A DNA stretch of 64,000 bases from Moringa oleifera (GCA_021397835.1 JAJFZO010000566.1:9048001-9112000), one strand, 5' to 3'; positions 45,877 to 59,094 are shown, numbered from the stretch's first letter. The notes: generated by a model from the letters alone, not told the origin. Program-made: numbers and translations.

Positions 45877-47630
45877 ATGTCAATATATGAATTATCTTAT
45901 TACTCATTATTTTTGGTTCTTTTCGTGGCATTGACTTATAACAAGAAAGAACCATTAGTGTTAGGTGTAGCACCTACATTTTAGTGCATTCTTTTTTTTT
46001 CCTTAGTCTTCTATTCCGTCATATTCCTAATAACTTATCCAATTATAACGTATTAATCGCTATTGCACATTTCTTTTATTAAATCTTAGGGATATAGTCC
46101 AATCATGAGGATAGTATTTTATTATGGTGTCAAATCCTAAATTTTTATGAATTTTTTCTTTATTATCGGGGTTGACCCTAGAGGTATAATGTCTTAAAAT
46201 AAAGAGGTCGTAGAGAAACTTTTTTATATTTTTTATCTCAAACTTTATGAAGAATTCCATTCTCTTGCTTTTATTCGTTGTAAGTAAAAAAGTGGGGTTA
46301 CACCCCAATTGTACACTCCCTTCGTTCTATAAACCATTGTTGATTTTGAACTTTGTTCGTGAAAGAACCAAACTTTTGATGGACCAGCCCTTTTTTGTGT
46401 ATCACTTTACCCTAAAAGGAAAATAAGCTCTGTTCTTTTAGATACTAGGTGCTCTCGTTGTTCGTAAAAAGCAAAAAAGACTTATCCATTACTGCATCTA
46501 ACAAGAGATGATAAAGAGAGAGCTTTATTTATCGATGAACAGCGAATTGATGAAGCATTCGGCATTGTTCTATTTTTGTCTCCTTTCCTATCAACGAGTT
46601 TCGACCCTTTCATTCTAAATCTCTTCCCTTGTACCAAACTACTTGCAGAATCAAATCCTGTTTCATAGCATCCTATATCAGCCATACATCCTCATTACAT
46701 TTATGCTGAGGATGTCACCACTGCTATAGGCTTTGGCTTATACAGATAAAAAATGATGAATGGGATTATGGCACTTCACTCATCGCCAGTACGAAAGGAT
46801 GCCATAAAAAATAAAGGAACAATGCTCTGCTCTACTAGATACATTGGATCCTATATAACAAGCCAGCTTTTAACCCTTACCCTACTCTATTGTTACAAAA
46901 CAATAAAAGCCCACTCATGCTTCTTTGGTGTCATTTGTTTGCCTTTTTTTTTTTTTGCTTTGAACAAAAGCACTAATGGACGTGTGGAAGGAGTAGATGA
47001 AGCGTGTCATTCGTAATTAATGAAAAATACTACTATTTTGCCTCTTTGTTGGACAACGAGCGCAAATATAGTGGTCTTTGACGAGGACTAGGAACCAATT
47101 CGAATTTTGATCTTGACATGTTAGTGGTTTTTAACCATAGGCACCTTGCCAGGAATTTAGTGGGCTCATCAGGAATTAGGTTGGTGTGGCTGGTGGTTTC
47201 TAGATTTCGTAAAAAATGCTTCTTTTATGCCTCAAGTAGTAGCCATAGCTCGTATTCATTCAGTGATTCCCCCCTTTTCATTCTTGGACTTTAGTTTCCT
47301 AATATTATGACTTTTCCATGTTGTGTCTTAGGAAACTTTTTGATAAGGTTCGGACTACTAACTCTCGTTCAAAAGTTTTGCAGCAGATGATTTACAAGGA
47401 ATCTTTTTATGGCAGTTCTTCCTTCTAATGACCAACATATCTATGATTCTTTTCTCCCAGATGAAGCAGCAGGCATCGGTCCGTAGAACCTATAAAAAGG
47501 TGATGGTTATGACACGAAATACTCTTGTATGCTTATGTCACTTAGCTCGCACAAAACCCCACCCCGTTATGTTATCAAAAAAATTAAACTTATTATTGGG
47601 CTGATTATTCAAAGTCAACAACTGGCTATT
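45877..47630 (+). pseudogene. ccmFN: Mitochondrial ccmFN pseudogene, right copy
   Basis: The start at 45877 reads MSIYELSYYSLFLVLFVALT then YNKKEP, slightly better preserved than the left copy. Downstream matches include MMNGIMALHSSPVRKDA (46753), ILILTC near 47110, [16 protein letters not shown] near 47217, a segment near 47380 (LQQMIYKES) absent from the left copy, and the C-terminal end near 47575-47625. Frameshifts and stops throughout make it non-functional. Sites where the two copies differ show independent decay since duplication. Confidence 0.87.
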
Positions 47631-50600
47631 AGATTTCGTCCTGTAAGTAGAAGAAGATCGCTTTGAGGGTGTGGTGTGGCTGAATGTAAAGCAATCCACC
47701 CTCTACAGCTTTTGATCAGTAAATTATTTAGGAAATTGGAAGATGGTCAAGGTAGCTTGCTTCCAAGGCACTGACTAGAAGTGCATGTAGTCATAGCAGT
47801 TGGCTCATTGCTACTTTTATCTTTAGAATAAGGCCTACGAGGTCTCTGTTTGAAGCAGAAAAATGTTAAAAGTTTTGAGGCATACAAAAGCCACGATTTG
47901 GGGGAAATACTAACTTATTAATAATATGGAGTAAACAAGTTTGATTGGCAGACTAGAAGATAAAGGCAAGCAGTAATATAAAGTACCTTAACTTACTCGC
48001 TAGAGACTTAGGGATAGACATGTGTTGAGATAGCAACCCAAGCTAGCTAAGCCTTTGATCTTCATTTGAGTCAAAAAAAGACTTTCAAGAATGTTTAAAT
48101 TGACTCTGTCTTTCAATTTTTGCTCTTGGTGAATTAGAGGGGCAGTAGATGCTCCAAGTTCGAGCTAGACAATGAAAGTAAGATGGTCAAAGGTAAACTT
48201 GAAAGTGCATGATGAGTCAAATGTCAAAGTCACAGATGAGTTTGACGAAGAAAGACATTAGCAGGATTCGGTGAAATATTTTCCACAAGGAGCAATATCA
48301 AAGGTGTATTAAGGGGGACACCTTTTACACATGGACTTACTGCTTTCATACTTGGAGAAAGATCACGACCAGGTTCCTATCTTGATAGGATCATGCAGCA
48401 GTTGCCAAGGCCTCTGCAAATCATGAAATAAACCTTACTTGAGTGAGCCACTTTAATCGGTGTAGTTATGAGTCTTAAGTGGCCTGGTGAATGCTTAAAG
48501 GATGAGACCGTGGAATGAAAATTCAACCATCTCTGAGGGAGTGAGCCTTATAGTTAAAAGGGAAGGCAAGAAAGATTGATCTAGGGAAGGTATACTAAGT
48601 GAGGTGGCTAGCTTTATCCAACTGGGTATTGGCTTGAGTTTCGTACCTTCTTCTTAGTCATTGGCTTTCACTAGATTCACTACTCTAAGTGAAGGAACTC
48701 AAAAGGAAGAATCTGATATTGAAGGCTTGAGGGGAAAAAAAAAAGCAATGCCATCAATTTAACTATTAGAGTATGGGCGTTAGGAGATTAAGACTTAAGG
48801 CATGGTATTAGATTAGAGAAACACTCTTTTGAATGAATCAAAAGAAGAAGCTACAATTTCCATGCTTTTAATGGCCAAAAGGGAGGAGAAGAGTCATCTC
48901 CGGTTATATGATTTAAGGTTAGGAGTTTCATTGTTAGCAAGATCCCCAACTATTGAATCTGTTGTCATTGATAGGGCTACTTCTTCTTTCAAAATAGGAA
49001 GAATAGCTTAGTCAAAGTAGGCTAAGTCGATAGCTTTTTCTTAATGTCTTAGGAGAATGGTAGTAGGATTAGAAAAAGGCCTAATTATTGTTGAACGAAT
49101 AGAGGTTGTTTTAGCTCTTGAAATAAGGGGAGAAAGGCTGAGTACCAATTAAATAAGGGATGAGTGTCGGTAGAATGCTTTTTGAGACTTGTCCAGCTCA
49201 TAGGAAATTTCTTTAAGCAAGATCCCACGTCTGAGAGTGAGATTATGATCCTACTTTCGCTCTTCTGAAGGAAGGAGGCTACCAAACCAAAAAAGAGGTA
49301 TTTGCTAGCTTTTCGTTTAGAGATGGTCATCTTTCTTTAATAACTGCCCTGTAAATATTTTCAGGAATAAAAGAAGAAGGTGCTTTTTCATTAGCTCTTT
49401 TGGCTATTTCCTTACGATAAAGAAAGAGTGAATTGACCTAAGCCCAATAGTTTGTCCAAGTTGGAAAGAAAGATTTAAATCCTCTTTGAGATGAAATGCA
49501 GCAATGTCTTAATCAAACCAAGCGTAAGGTTAATGATTTAGCTCAAGGCTTAAGGCTCAAGGAATGAAGGCTATTATTCCTTCTTCTTGATAGCATTAAT
49601 CTCACAATAACTCTAAAAGGGCAGCTTGGCGGCAGCTATCCTGCTCTATCTGAGAGAACTGTAATGGAATTGGTTGGTTTCACTAGCTCTTTCTTTTGTG
49701 ATGAATTCATTTCAAATAAAGGAAGGTGGTCGTAAAAAGGAAAAACCTTACCTTTTTACTAGGAAGGAGAATGAAAAAAGATAAAATGGGCCCAAATCGT
49801 CTACTAAAGAAGAAACTTTTAAAGAATCGATTTAGACTAGATAAGATGTCGATGCCATTAAACTAGCTCTCAGAATAGGTTCAAGAGATGAGGATCTAGG
49901 TAGTGACATCACCTTTAGGGGAAGAATCATTCCATTCACTTGAAAAACTATAAAAAAGAATAGTTTTTCTCTTGCTTAACTGTGGCAAAAAAAAAAAAAA
50001 ACAAGAAAATGCGAAGTAAACTGCGCAGAAAGGTAAAAGGGAATCAAGGATAAGATAGACTTTGTCTTATCTTTTTTCAATTAGGAATGAATGGTAGCAT
50101 GGCTTGAATAATGACTCTCATTTCCTTGCATTAGTTAGTGTTGATGGTAAGCTTTCGGATAGAGAGAATGCTTTTGGGTAGGGTAGTATGCTTGATGATG
50201 GTCAACATGCTTAGTTGGTATCGGTCATGTTCAAATGCTTTCCATAGTAGATTCCTTAAAGGAATTGATTAACTAAAGGAAGAATTCTTGCTTGAAAAAG
50301 AAGTCACTAGGACTCGAGAAAGCCAAAATGCTAGATTTATCTTTACCAATAAGAGGAATCGATTCAGTAGTTCACGATGAAAGGCATAGTAGAGAAAGCC
50401 GAGAAAGACTAGGCAATCTCTGAGCTGAAATCAATCCCAGACCAAATAAATAGGAATTAGGTTACCACAAAGAAGGACGTAGGTTACGACAATTGCTGTA
50501 TTTTATAATGAAATAGGAGAGTTTTTTGCTCCTTAAGAAGTTCCAGTTTTTTTTCGTGGTTAGCTCAGCGGGATAGGTTATTAACGAAAAAAGCCAAGTT

Positions 50601-51446
50601 GATCCATATATCTTGACAGTAGTTGTCATTCTTGTGGGCATGATGCTAGGGGATTATGAAAGGCAAAACATTTAAGTTAGTTTGGGTAAATAACTCAGTT
50701 CAATAATGCTTCTTCCTTTTTTATATTTAATTAACTCTAAAATTTCTGGGCAACATAAAGGTAAAAAAATAGTAACTAACTGGCAACTTTCTTTTAGGTG
50801 ACCTACTTGGATTTTAGCTTTATGTTTGAAGGAAGAAACTTTCATTCAATCAGCATTTCATTTTTCCTCATGACCAAGGCATTTCAGATTCAAGCAACCA
50901 ATTTTGAAACCTTCTCAGTTAAAGTTGAGCTTCGTGGGATCTTTTCCATTCTATTTACTGAATTATTTGGACATGTGAATTTGGCTCACTGTCCTGTTGA
51001 TTGACATTGACTAGTTGTTTTTCTTTGTTTTTATCTTAAGTTTAATCAAAGAAAATCAATTAAAAGAGTGCTTAAATTTCACTAGTTGACTCATTTTTCA
51101 TGCTATCAGACGAAGTCAATAAAATCCCAAACACTTATCTATCTCATAGGGACCTAATCAATCGATTATGAAAGAATGTTTTCTATACTAAAATAAGGCA
51201 TGGCCGATCTTCTCTGTCATACATTGGTACTAGAGATTCAAATCATTTTCAATCTACCTTTATGTTAGTAAAGTTTAGGTCTTCCTATTCTCGTTAGGTC
51301 TTCATATTCCGGCCAAAGGAATCGATTATAGTGGCTAACTTTACTAGATTCTGGAATACTTAACTGTTAGAGTTGTTCTTTCATAAATGGTGTTCTCTTT
51401 CTTCAAGATGGATTTAGACCTACAAACAAGATTCAAATGTGCAACT

Positions 51447-54400
51447 TACTCCATGTTAAATACGGAATCATTTATATGTATATGGAGTTGATAGCAACTA
51501 TCAAAACTGGATATGGCACGGAGAAACTAGTGTTATTGAGTCTTCTACTAGTAAGAATGCTAAGGTTGTTAGGGAGGTAGAACACATCAAAGGAGTTGAT
51601 AACACTATAGATATGGTACAATAAGCATTTGTAGAGTATGATAATAATCCTAACCACTTTGACAGATTACTGTGTGATACTGAGAAACCTCTGTATTCTT
51701 GATCAGTGAAGTTTACTAAATTATCTGCTCTAGTTAAATTGTACAATTTAAAGGCAAAATATGATTGGTCCAATCAAAGCTTTAGTGATCTTTTAAATTT
51801 GATTGTCGAAATATTGCGTGATAATAATAAAATGCCTACATCCATCTATAATGCCAAAAAAAACATTGAATGCATTAGGCACGGAATATCAAAAAATTCA
51901 TGCTTGTCCAAATGATTGCATATTATATCAGAAGGAGTTTCAAGATGACATCTAGTGTCCAACTTGTGAACTTTCAAAATGGAAAGTAAAAAAGAATGGT
52001 AACAAAATAAAGATTGGCATGCCTACTAAGGTGTTATGATATTTTTCATCAATATCAATATTTAGAAGAATGTTCAAAAATTCTAAAATATCAAAACACC
52101 TTACATGGCATTCAAATAAAAGAGAAATTGATGGTCAGTTGAGGCATCCATCGGATACACCATCATGGAAATTGGTTGACTACATATGGTCAGAGTTTGT
52201 TTTAGAGCCAAGAAACTTAAGGCTTGCTATATCAGCAAATGGGATCAATCCACACAGTACATTGAGTAGTAGATGTAGTTGTTGGTCAGTGATTATGGTG
52301 AATTATAATTTACCATCATGGTCAACAATGAAGAGAAAGTTCACAATGTTGACGTTACTAATATTAGGTCCTAAACATCTTGGTAATGATATTGATGTCT
52401 ACTTGGCTCCACTTATAGAAGACTTCAAAATATTATGGAACACAAATGTAAAAGTATATGATGCATACCATAATGAGTCATTCAATTTGAAAGCTATTTT
52501 GTTATGGAAATCAATGATTTTTCTACATATGATAATTTACTTGGTTGTACTATTAAAGGGTATTATGTTTATCCTATTTGTGCTAAAAACACCCAAGCTA
52601 ATCATTTAAAACATAGTAAAAAGATGTCATATATTGGACACGGGAGATTCTTACCATGGCGTCATCCTTACCGTGGACAGAAAAAGGCCTTCAATGGTGA
52701 ACAAGAAGTCAGAGTCGCTCCCTAACCATTAAGCAATGAAGAAGTCTTTCACAAAGTTCAATGTTTAGTAAATTCGTGGGCAAAGTCGAAAAAAGTACAA
52801 TAGGTAAAGAAGATGTTGTTACACAGTGTTAGAAAAAGAGATCGATTTTTTTTTTTTTACTTACCATATTGGAAGTCCATGTGTATCAGACATATTTTGG
52901 ATGTCATGCATATTGAAAAGAATGTTTGTGATAGTCTTCTTAGGACATTGCTTGATATTCTTAAAAAATCTAAAGATGAATTAGCTTCTAAAATGGTTTT
53001 GAAAGACATGGAGTTAAGGTCTGAGTTAGAATCACAAGTTCACAGTAATCATACATTTCTACCGCCTGTATGCTATACTTTATCTAAGGAAGAAAAAAGA
53101 TATTTTGCAAAGTTTTCAGTGAGAATAAGGTCCCAAATGGGTATTCTTCGAACATCAAAAATCTAGTACCTATGGACGACTTGAAACTATATGGGTTGAA
53201 GTCGCATGATTGTCACATTTAATGTAACAATTTTTACCTATTGCTTTGTGAGGTGTGTTACCCAAACATTTAGATATGCTCTCATTAGACTTTGTATGTT
53301 CTTTAACCTTTTATGCCAAAAGGTGGTGGATGTGCTAAAGTTGGATGAAATCCAAAACGAACTTGTGACAACACTTTGTTTGCTTGAGAGGTACTTTCCT
53401 CCCAGCTTATTTGATATTATGGTCTAACTCACTATTCATCTTATCAGAGAAGTAAAATTATGTGATCCCATGTATTTATGATGGATGTACCCATTTGAAA
53501 GATATATAAAAATGTTGAAGGATTATGTTCGAAATCGTAATAAACTTGAAGGTAGTATTGCTGATTCATACAATGTAGAAAAGGCATTAGAATTTTGCGT
53601 TTATTATTTATCTAGTATGGATGTTATTGCGATTCCTCCTCGAAAGAATGTATTTGGTCACTTAACTCAGAACGAAAAAGCTCTAACTAGTGGAACTATT
53701 GAGAAAGCTGATAATATCCTCCTTTATCAAGCGCACTTGTATATTTTGATGAATACAAGCGTAGTTCAACCATATATAAGGCAATTAAATTTTACAACTC
53801 ATAATTTATTGTTATATCAAATAATATTTGAATTATTGTTAGATGATTTATTCTTAATATGCAGTGAGCATTTAAATCAATTAAGGATCGACAAATCTGT
53901 TAAATCAATACGACTTAAATGGTTATATAATGAACAAAATTGAACCTTAAGTAATTGGTCGCGCACACGGGTAAGAATACTTATTCTTGTCTAGATATTA
54001 AATTTATTTGTAATATGGTTTATCTAATATATGTTATGATACAGATTGAGAATGAACTTTTATTATCCAATCATAATGTTTCATTAACACTATGATGGAT
54101 TGCCCATGGTCTTCGATCCACAGTAATCAAGTATCCTGGATATATCATCAACGGTTGTCATTTTTACACAAAACAACAAGATAACTCAAGGATCCATCAA
54201 AATAGTGGTATGATTTTAGTTGCCAACACCATGCAAATCTTCAGTGCTAAGGATAAAAATCCAATATATAGTGATTTGTCATTCTATGAAGTTACACAAG
54301 AAATATAGGCACTAGATTATACAACGTTCAGAGTTCCAATTTTCAAATGTGATTGGATTAAGAATAGTAACAATGTTAAAGTTGATGATCTAGGAGTTAT

Positions 54401-54665
54401 GCTAGTTGATCTCAATCGGATTGGACATAGAAATGATCAGTTTTTATTGGCTTCACAAGTAAGACAAGTATTTTACATTAAAGATCTAATTGATGCCAAA
54501 TGTTCCATAACATTGTCAACACCTCCAAAAGACTATGATTTGTGCGATATTAGTGTGGAGCGCATGACTTTTTGTAATAATTTGCCACCTGTTGATTTAT
54601 TTGACCAAATGGATGACCATCATCTTGCATATGCTCGAGACAATGGTAGAGGATTGTGGGTTTGA
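51447..54665 (+). pseudogene. TNP2 (TNPD-like) CACTA transposase, 5'-truncated and degenerate
   Basis: This begins mid-domain (NHLYVYGVDSNYQNWIWHGE near 51465) after a small internal deletion relative to 30400. The core includes LTWHSNKREIDGQLRHPSDT (52103), LRLAISANGINPH (Asp changed to Asn at the presumed first catalytic position, codon near 52239), LDVMHIEKNVCDSL (about 52900), a DUF4218 block RYALIRLCMFFNLLCQKVVD (53272), WMYPFERYIKMLKDYVRN (53482) and a DUF4216 block VDDLGVMLVDLNRIGHRNDQ (about 54383) ending at 54665. Frameshifts near 51860, 52500 and 53110 and several stops are visible. Confidence 0.86.
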
Positions 54666-54814
54666 GTATTTTTTAAGGTAATGATCAATTGCCTCATGTG
54701 TCAAATTTATCAAGTCTTTTATAATTTTATTTTGTTTTTTTTTAAGTTTTATCATGTTATATCATGTTTTGCATATATGATGCTAATCATATTTTGTTTT
54801 TATTTATAGATTTG

Positions 54815-56800
54815 ATGGATCCTTCTAAACACTCAATTGAAGGCTCTCAATGACTGAAAAAATGAGGTATCACCAGTATGCCTAAGATAATTAAGAGTCG
54901 TGCTTTTGATGTTAAGCTCACAACTGAGGTAAATGATAAATGTCAACCAATTGGGAGGAATGGCACTCAGGTCAATAGCTACATTGGGGTGGCGGTACGT
55001 AATACGATGCCCATAAATATCGTGAATTGACACTCAGTAAGCATTGAAATGAAAAATAAGATTTAGGACACAATATTGGTAAGTAAATGAAACACAACGT
55101 ATTATTGCTTTTCAATTAGTTTATTGCTAATTAATCTGATTTGTACCAATCCACTTTTTAATAATACATTGTAGGAGACGTATGATATTGATGCGAGCAT
55201 GAAGAGGTACGTACTTTAGTCTACTGCAACAAATGGAGGAACTTCAAGACCAATCTTATATCAAATCACATATTCCCTCACATTGATGACTTGGAATTTC
55301 TATCATTTCCACCTAAAGAATATAGCTGTGTCTTAGATGTTAGGGTATGGCAGAACTTTGTGAACTCTCATATAATAGAAGAGTTCCAGGTATGCATTTA
55401 TAGTTAGTAAAATCTTTGTTTATATAATTTTCTTCAAATGTTGATGTGTATTGATCTTACAGCAAAAGAGACAAAGAGCAAAAGAGAAAAGAAAGAAGAA
55501 TGCGTATGACTATCGTTTATCTAGAAAGGGATTTGTAGGGCTGGAGAGTGAGCTTGTAAGTTTTTTTTCATTTATTATGTTTATAATTGATAATATATTC
55601 ATTTGGTAGTATGTTTTAAAAATCTAACTTGTTCATTCTTTATGTTAAAAAAAATAATAAGCATTGGGTAGTGATACTCAAATTGATCGTGCCTTATTGT
55701 GGAAGGTTTCATGACATTAATAAAAAAGGAGAATATATGAATGATGCAAGCCGACTGTGTGGGAAAAAAATTATAAGTATAATTCAACTTTTTTATAGCA
55801 TTTATAGCAATAAATTTCATATTCGTCAATTAGTTTTATTTTAACATTGTAGAATGAGTTGATGACATAAAGCACACAGGGTAAATTTACAAACTTCGAT
55901 CTAGAAGATGTACTAACGAAAGCTCTTGGTACACCTGAGCACCCTGGACGCATTAGAGGTCAATGATTCGGGGTAACTATCACATCTTATTTTAGGAAAC
56001 CCAAAAATTTGACCACCCCTCAAGGTATGCAATTAGATCAACAACAATTAGTAGAGATGATGAGGTGGTTCATACAGTATAAAAATGTTTTGACAAATAT
56101 TATTATGAACAAAAATGATGATGTCCAGTAAGAAAAATCTAGAATGCAATTTTGTTCGAGTAAAGCTAGAAATAATATAACTGAATTATTAGAGGAAAAG
56201 AATATCCAATACCTCAATCACCTATGCCAGTCACACCATCAGCACCTACACTTGCATTGGCTCCATAAGACAACAAAGTATGTTACATGTTAATCATGAT
56301 AGATATGATATTAATAATATTATGAACGTAACTTATGTTTTTTTGGATCATTGTAGTATGAGTCATGCCACATGTTCACCCAGTCATCAAACTATATAGT
56401 GGCAAGGGGGATTATCTTCACAGATCATACTCCTAATCAGATGATCCATGTTCGTCCATTATTTTCTAGTGATGTTCGGGTGATAGTAGATATAGCTATT
56501 CATGGTGATGCACAGTTACCTTGCCCAAACCCAAATGGTGGATTAACAAATGTTTTTTCTGCACTCGGTTCAATTGTCACTTGGCCTCGAGTTTGGGTCA
56601 TTGTTGGTACACATGAGGTAACATTTTTGGTAAACATATTTTATAAATTCACCCTATTAATATCAATTAAGTTTGCAAAATTTTTTCAGCTATCGACTAT
56701 AAAGCAACAAAGTAAGTTGCCAATTAAGAGAGCACCAACATTGACAAAATCACAGTCATCGCAACAAGTATCTTTCGTGGGGCTACCACCAGGATTATAG
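54815..56800 (+). pseudogene. Transposase_24 / TNPA-like module, degenerate
   Basis: Blocks parallel 33836-35720: MDPSKHSIEGSQ (54815), NDKCQPIGRNGTQVNSYIGV (about 54930), a KRQRAKEKRKKNAYDY-like exon near 55462, then EDVLTKALGTPEHPGRIRGQ near 55901 interrupted by TGA, and QMIHVRPLFSSDVRVIVDIA then IHGDAQLPCPNPNG at about 56440. From 56372 a 142-codon frame is still open. Exon-intron structure is shared with the other element, showing common descent of the interior despite different ends. Confidence 0.75.
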
Positions 56801-57960
56801 AAGATATATAATTATGTGAAGAAGGTAATGGCACCTGATGAAGTAATACACATACCTTTTACTATAGTCTTTGCTTCTGATGGACATATATTCGTGACTT
56901 GAGGAAATATCATACAATTTTGTCACATGAAAGAGCTAAGTGTCACCATTATTTAGGCTTACATTGTGTATGTATGTCTTTGTAATTTTTATTTAGTTAT
57001 TATTGTTTGGCTACATCATATTTATATTTTTATTATTTCAGTAAACTTTATACAGATTTAGCTGTACTTGAATTGGGAAAATAATTTTGTATTTGCTGAT
57101 CCGTCAACATTGTCATATGAAATGTCTATAACTATAGACACCCAAGGCTGTCACCTAGCCAATAGAATGATAGATCCATGTGACGGAGGAGTAGTGATAT
57201 TTTGTTATAACTTGAGGTAAGTTATAATACTAGTTAAAATTATTAATAGTTTTATTCACTATATTTTTAACATTTATTTTTTACAATGTAGGTAGTATTA
57301 GTTATTGGTGGTTGTGGAACTTCGTAATTTTGTGTATAGTATTTTTGATCCTTTGAACCATGGATCTCGTCAAGAACTAGATCAACTTATATCTACATAA
57401 GTGAAAATATTTTCATTTATATTAGCACGTATTTTTTTTTACTTTTAAGAATATTGATTATTTTCTATTGGTAGCTCTTTGAAATTGTTTCAAATTTTCA
57501 AAGAATCAAGTACTAGGTGCATTCCTAGGAGTATTCTTGTTAAAATATGTATATTTAAACCTATATGTGATGTTAGTTTTATTTATTTTGTAAAATATAA
57601 TAATTAAAATTTTTTAATGCAATGTCCATATCAACCTTCAAATACTGAGTGTGGATATTATATTACGAAATTATTAAGGGGTATCATTGATAGTACATGA
57701 TAGAAATAACCCATATGCAAAAATGGCAAGTTTTTAAGCATTTGCTTATGTAAATACTTAAGTAATTAATTGATATGCTTACTAAAAGTTTTAATTGGAC
57801 TCATTTTTTTTTAATAATATAGCTAGTAGATATAGATACTTACACCCAATCGAATACTGATGAAGTTAAAAAAAGAGGTTGGACAATTTCTTTGGAGTGT
57901 CATATTAGAAAGTTGAACCTCGAAGATTTTAGTACACTGAACATCATTGAATTTATATAG
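56800..57960 (+). pseudogene. Ulp1-like protease domain, catalytic His lost
   Basis: Pieces are YNYVKKVMAPDEVIHIPF (about 56808), CHMKELSVTII, LTQGCHLANRMIDPCDGGVV-like sequence near 57150, VVVELRNFVYSIFDPLNHGS near 57317, CPYQPSNTECGYYITKLLRG near 57625. At the His-Trp position two codons now read Tyr and stop (TATTAG near 57297), so the catalytic His is gone, while the Gln and Cys codons remain. Homologous to the three other Ulp1 remnants. Confidence 0.78.
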
Positions 57961-58289
57961 TTGAATTTTTAGGATTGCATATGATAATGTATATTTAAAC
58001 TCATGTATTGTACATATAGAGTTCAATTATAACATCAATTTTTTTTCTTTTGTTTTGTTCATCTTTTATTACTTTTTTAGATTGGATTATTTTGAGTGTT
58101 TACAAACATAAAAAAAGTAATGACGATCTTAGTGAGAATGGTGTTGAAGTGTATAACAGGAAAATTTTGGTTGCATATTATGAAGAATTGTATTGATGTG
58201 TAAAGTTGATGTAGAAGTGATGAAAAATTTTATATATGCAGGTTCTGGATAATTTGAATATATAAATTTTGTATTTATTTTGAAATTAA

Positions 58290-58564
58290 TAAAAAGATCC
58301 CTTTAATGACTTTTTTAATGACAGTTCTATCATAACTGTCATTAAAGGTCCTCTTTAACGATAGCCTATTAGAACTATCATTAAAAACTCCCCTTTTAAC
58401 GATAGTTCTATTAGAACTGTCATTAAAAGTTAGGGCTTTTAACGATAGTTATTGAACTATCATTAAAATCTCTCCCCTTTAATGACATGAACAAAGATGA
58501 CAGTTTTACAATTGTCATTGAAAGCCATTTTTAACTATCATTAAAGCTTTTATTTGTTGTAGTG
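58290..58564 (-). repeat. Subterminal hairpins and right TIR, family I
   Basis: Pairs of TTTAATGACAGTT/TTTAACGATAGTT with their complements (near 58315-58345, 58355-58385, 58397-58425, 58440-58465) lead to the TIR. The whole block is close to the reverse complement of 12389-12655. Confidence 0.87.
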
Positions 58565-59090
58565 TCAATATAGGATTTAACAAGGCTTTTATGTTAATGA
58601 ATGAGTAGCTTGTCTAAAATATACATGTGAATATGTTTTAATAGCTGTTTAGAAGGTGTTCTTGTTATTTTACCATGAATATGACTTATCCTTGCATTGA
58701 TAGGTGAGATATCGATTTGCCTTTGGTTAGTTCTTCATTTTTTCTGTACCTTCGAATTATCAGCCTTCAGTCGTGACAATATTATATTGACTGTACTACT
58801 ACCAATCTAACACTCATAGCATGTCCTATGTTGATCCACTGAGTTCTGCTTTGGTCATTCAACTTTATTGCTTGATGTAACTTTTTGAAAAGAGCGTGTT
58901 CAAACACAACCAACATATCATGAGCCTTTTGTAAAGCTCAAATCAAATATGACCTTATCAGAGCCAATATTATTTTTAATTCAATTTAAGATACAACATC
59001 ATAAACACTTGAATAAGTAATAAAAGAAGCAAAAAGAAAGTAGTGCATGAACCAATGAAGTACATTATTAATTTCTTTTAGAATGCTTAT
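58565..59090. other. Spacer, nothing recognised
   Basis: AT-rich DNA between the CACTA right end and the NBS-LRR fragment, with no coding signal I can support. Confidence 0.5.
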
Positions 59091-59094
59091 CTAT

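Larger units (their letters stand above)
45033..51446 (+). other. Mitochondrial-derived DNA insertion (NUMT), right copy
   Basis: Collinear and same-strand with about 5397-11695, offset about 39.75 kb, with scattered substitutions and small indels in both copies. It contains ccmFN at 45877. Beyond about 47630 only spacer-like DNA is seen; the longest open frame, 50798-51004, is matched by a broken one in the left copy and is unrecognised. It ends abruptly at about 51446, where TNP2 sequence of the next CACTA begins without any TIR. Confidence 0.75.
51447..58564 (+). mobile_element. Family-I CACTA, left end missing, with TNP2, Transposase_24 and Ulp1 remnants
   Basis: The right end at 58564 reads CACTACAACAAATAAAAGC on the reverse strand and is followed by TCA. 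The left end and the N-terminal part of TNP2 are missing: homology to the 30400 region begins about 51449, directly against NUMT DNA. Internal order (TNP2, Transposase_24, Ulp1) is the same as in the 23885-38180 element, though the end repeats belong to another family. It is the best candidate in the window for the source type of the family-I derivatives (3458, 12389, 41792). Confidence 0.85.

Noticed and set aside
12386..58567. One giant CACTA from the left end at 12389 to the right end at 58564
   Set aside because: The end sequences match, but the flanking triplets differ (GGG and TCA), and a closer right end at 14652 has the matching GGG.
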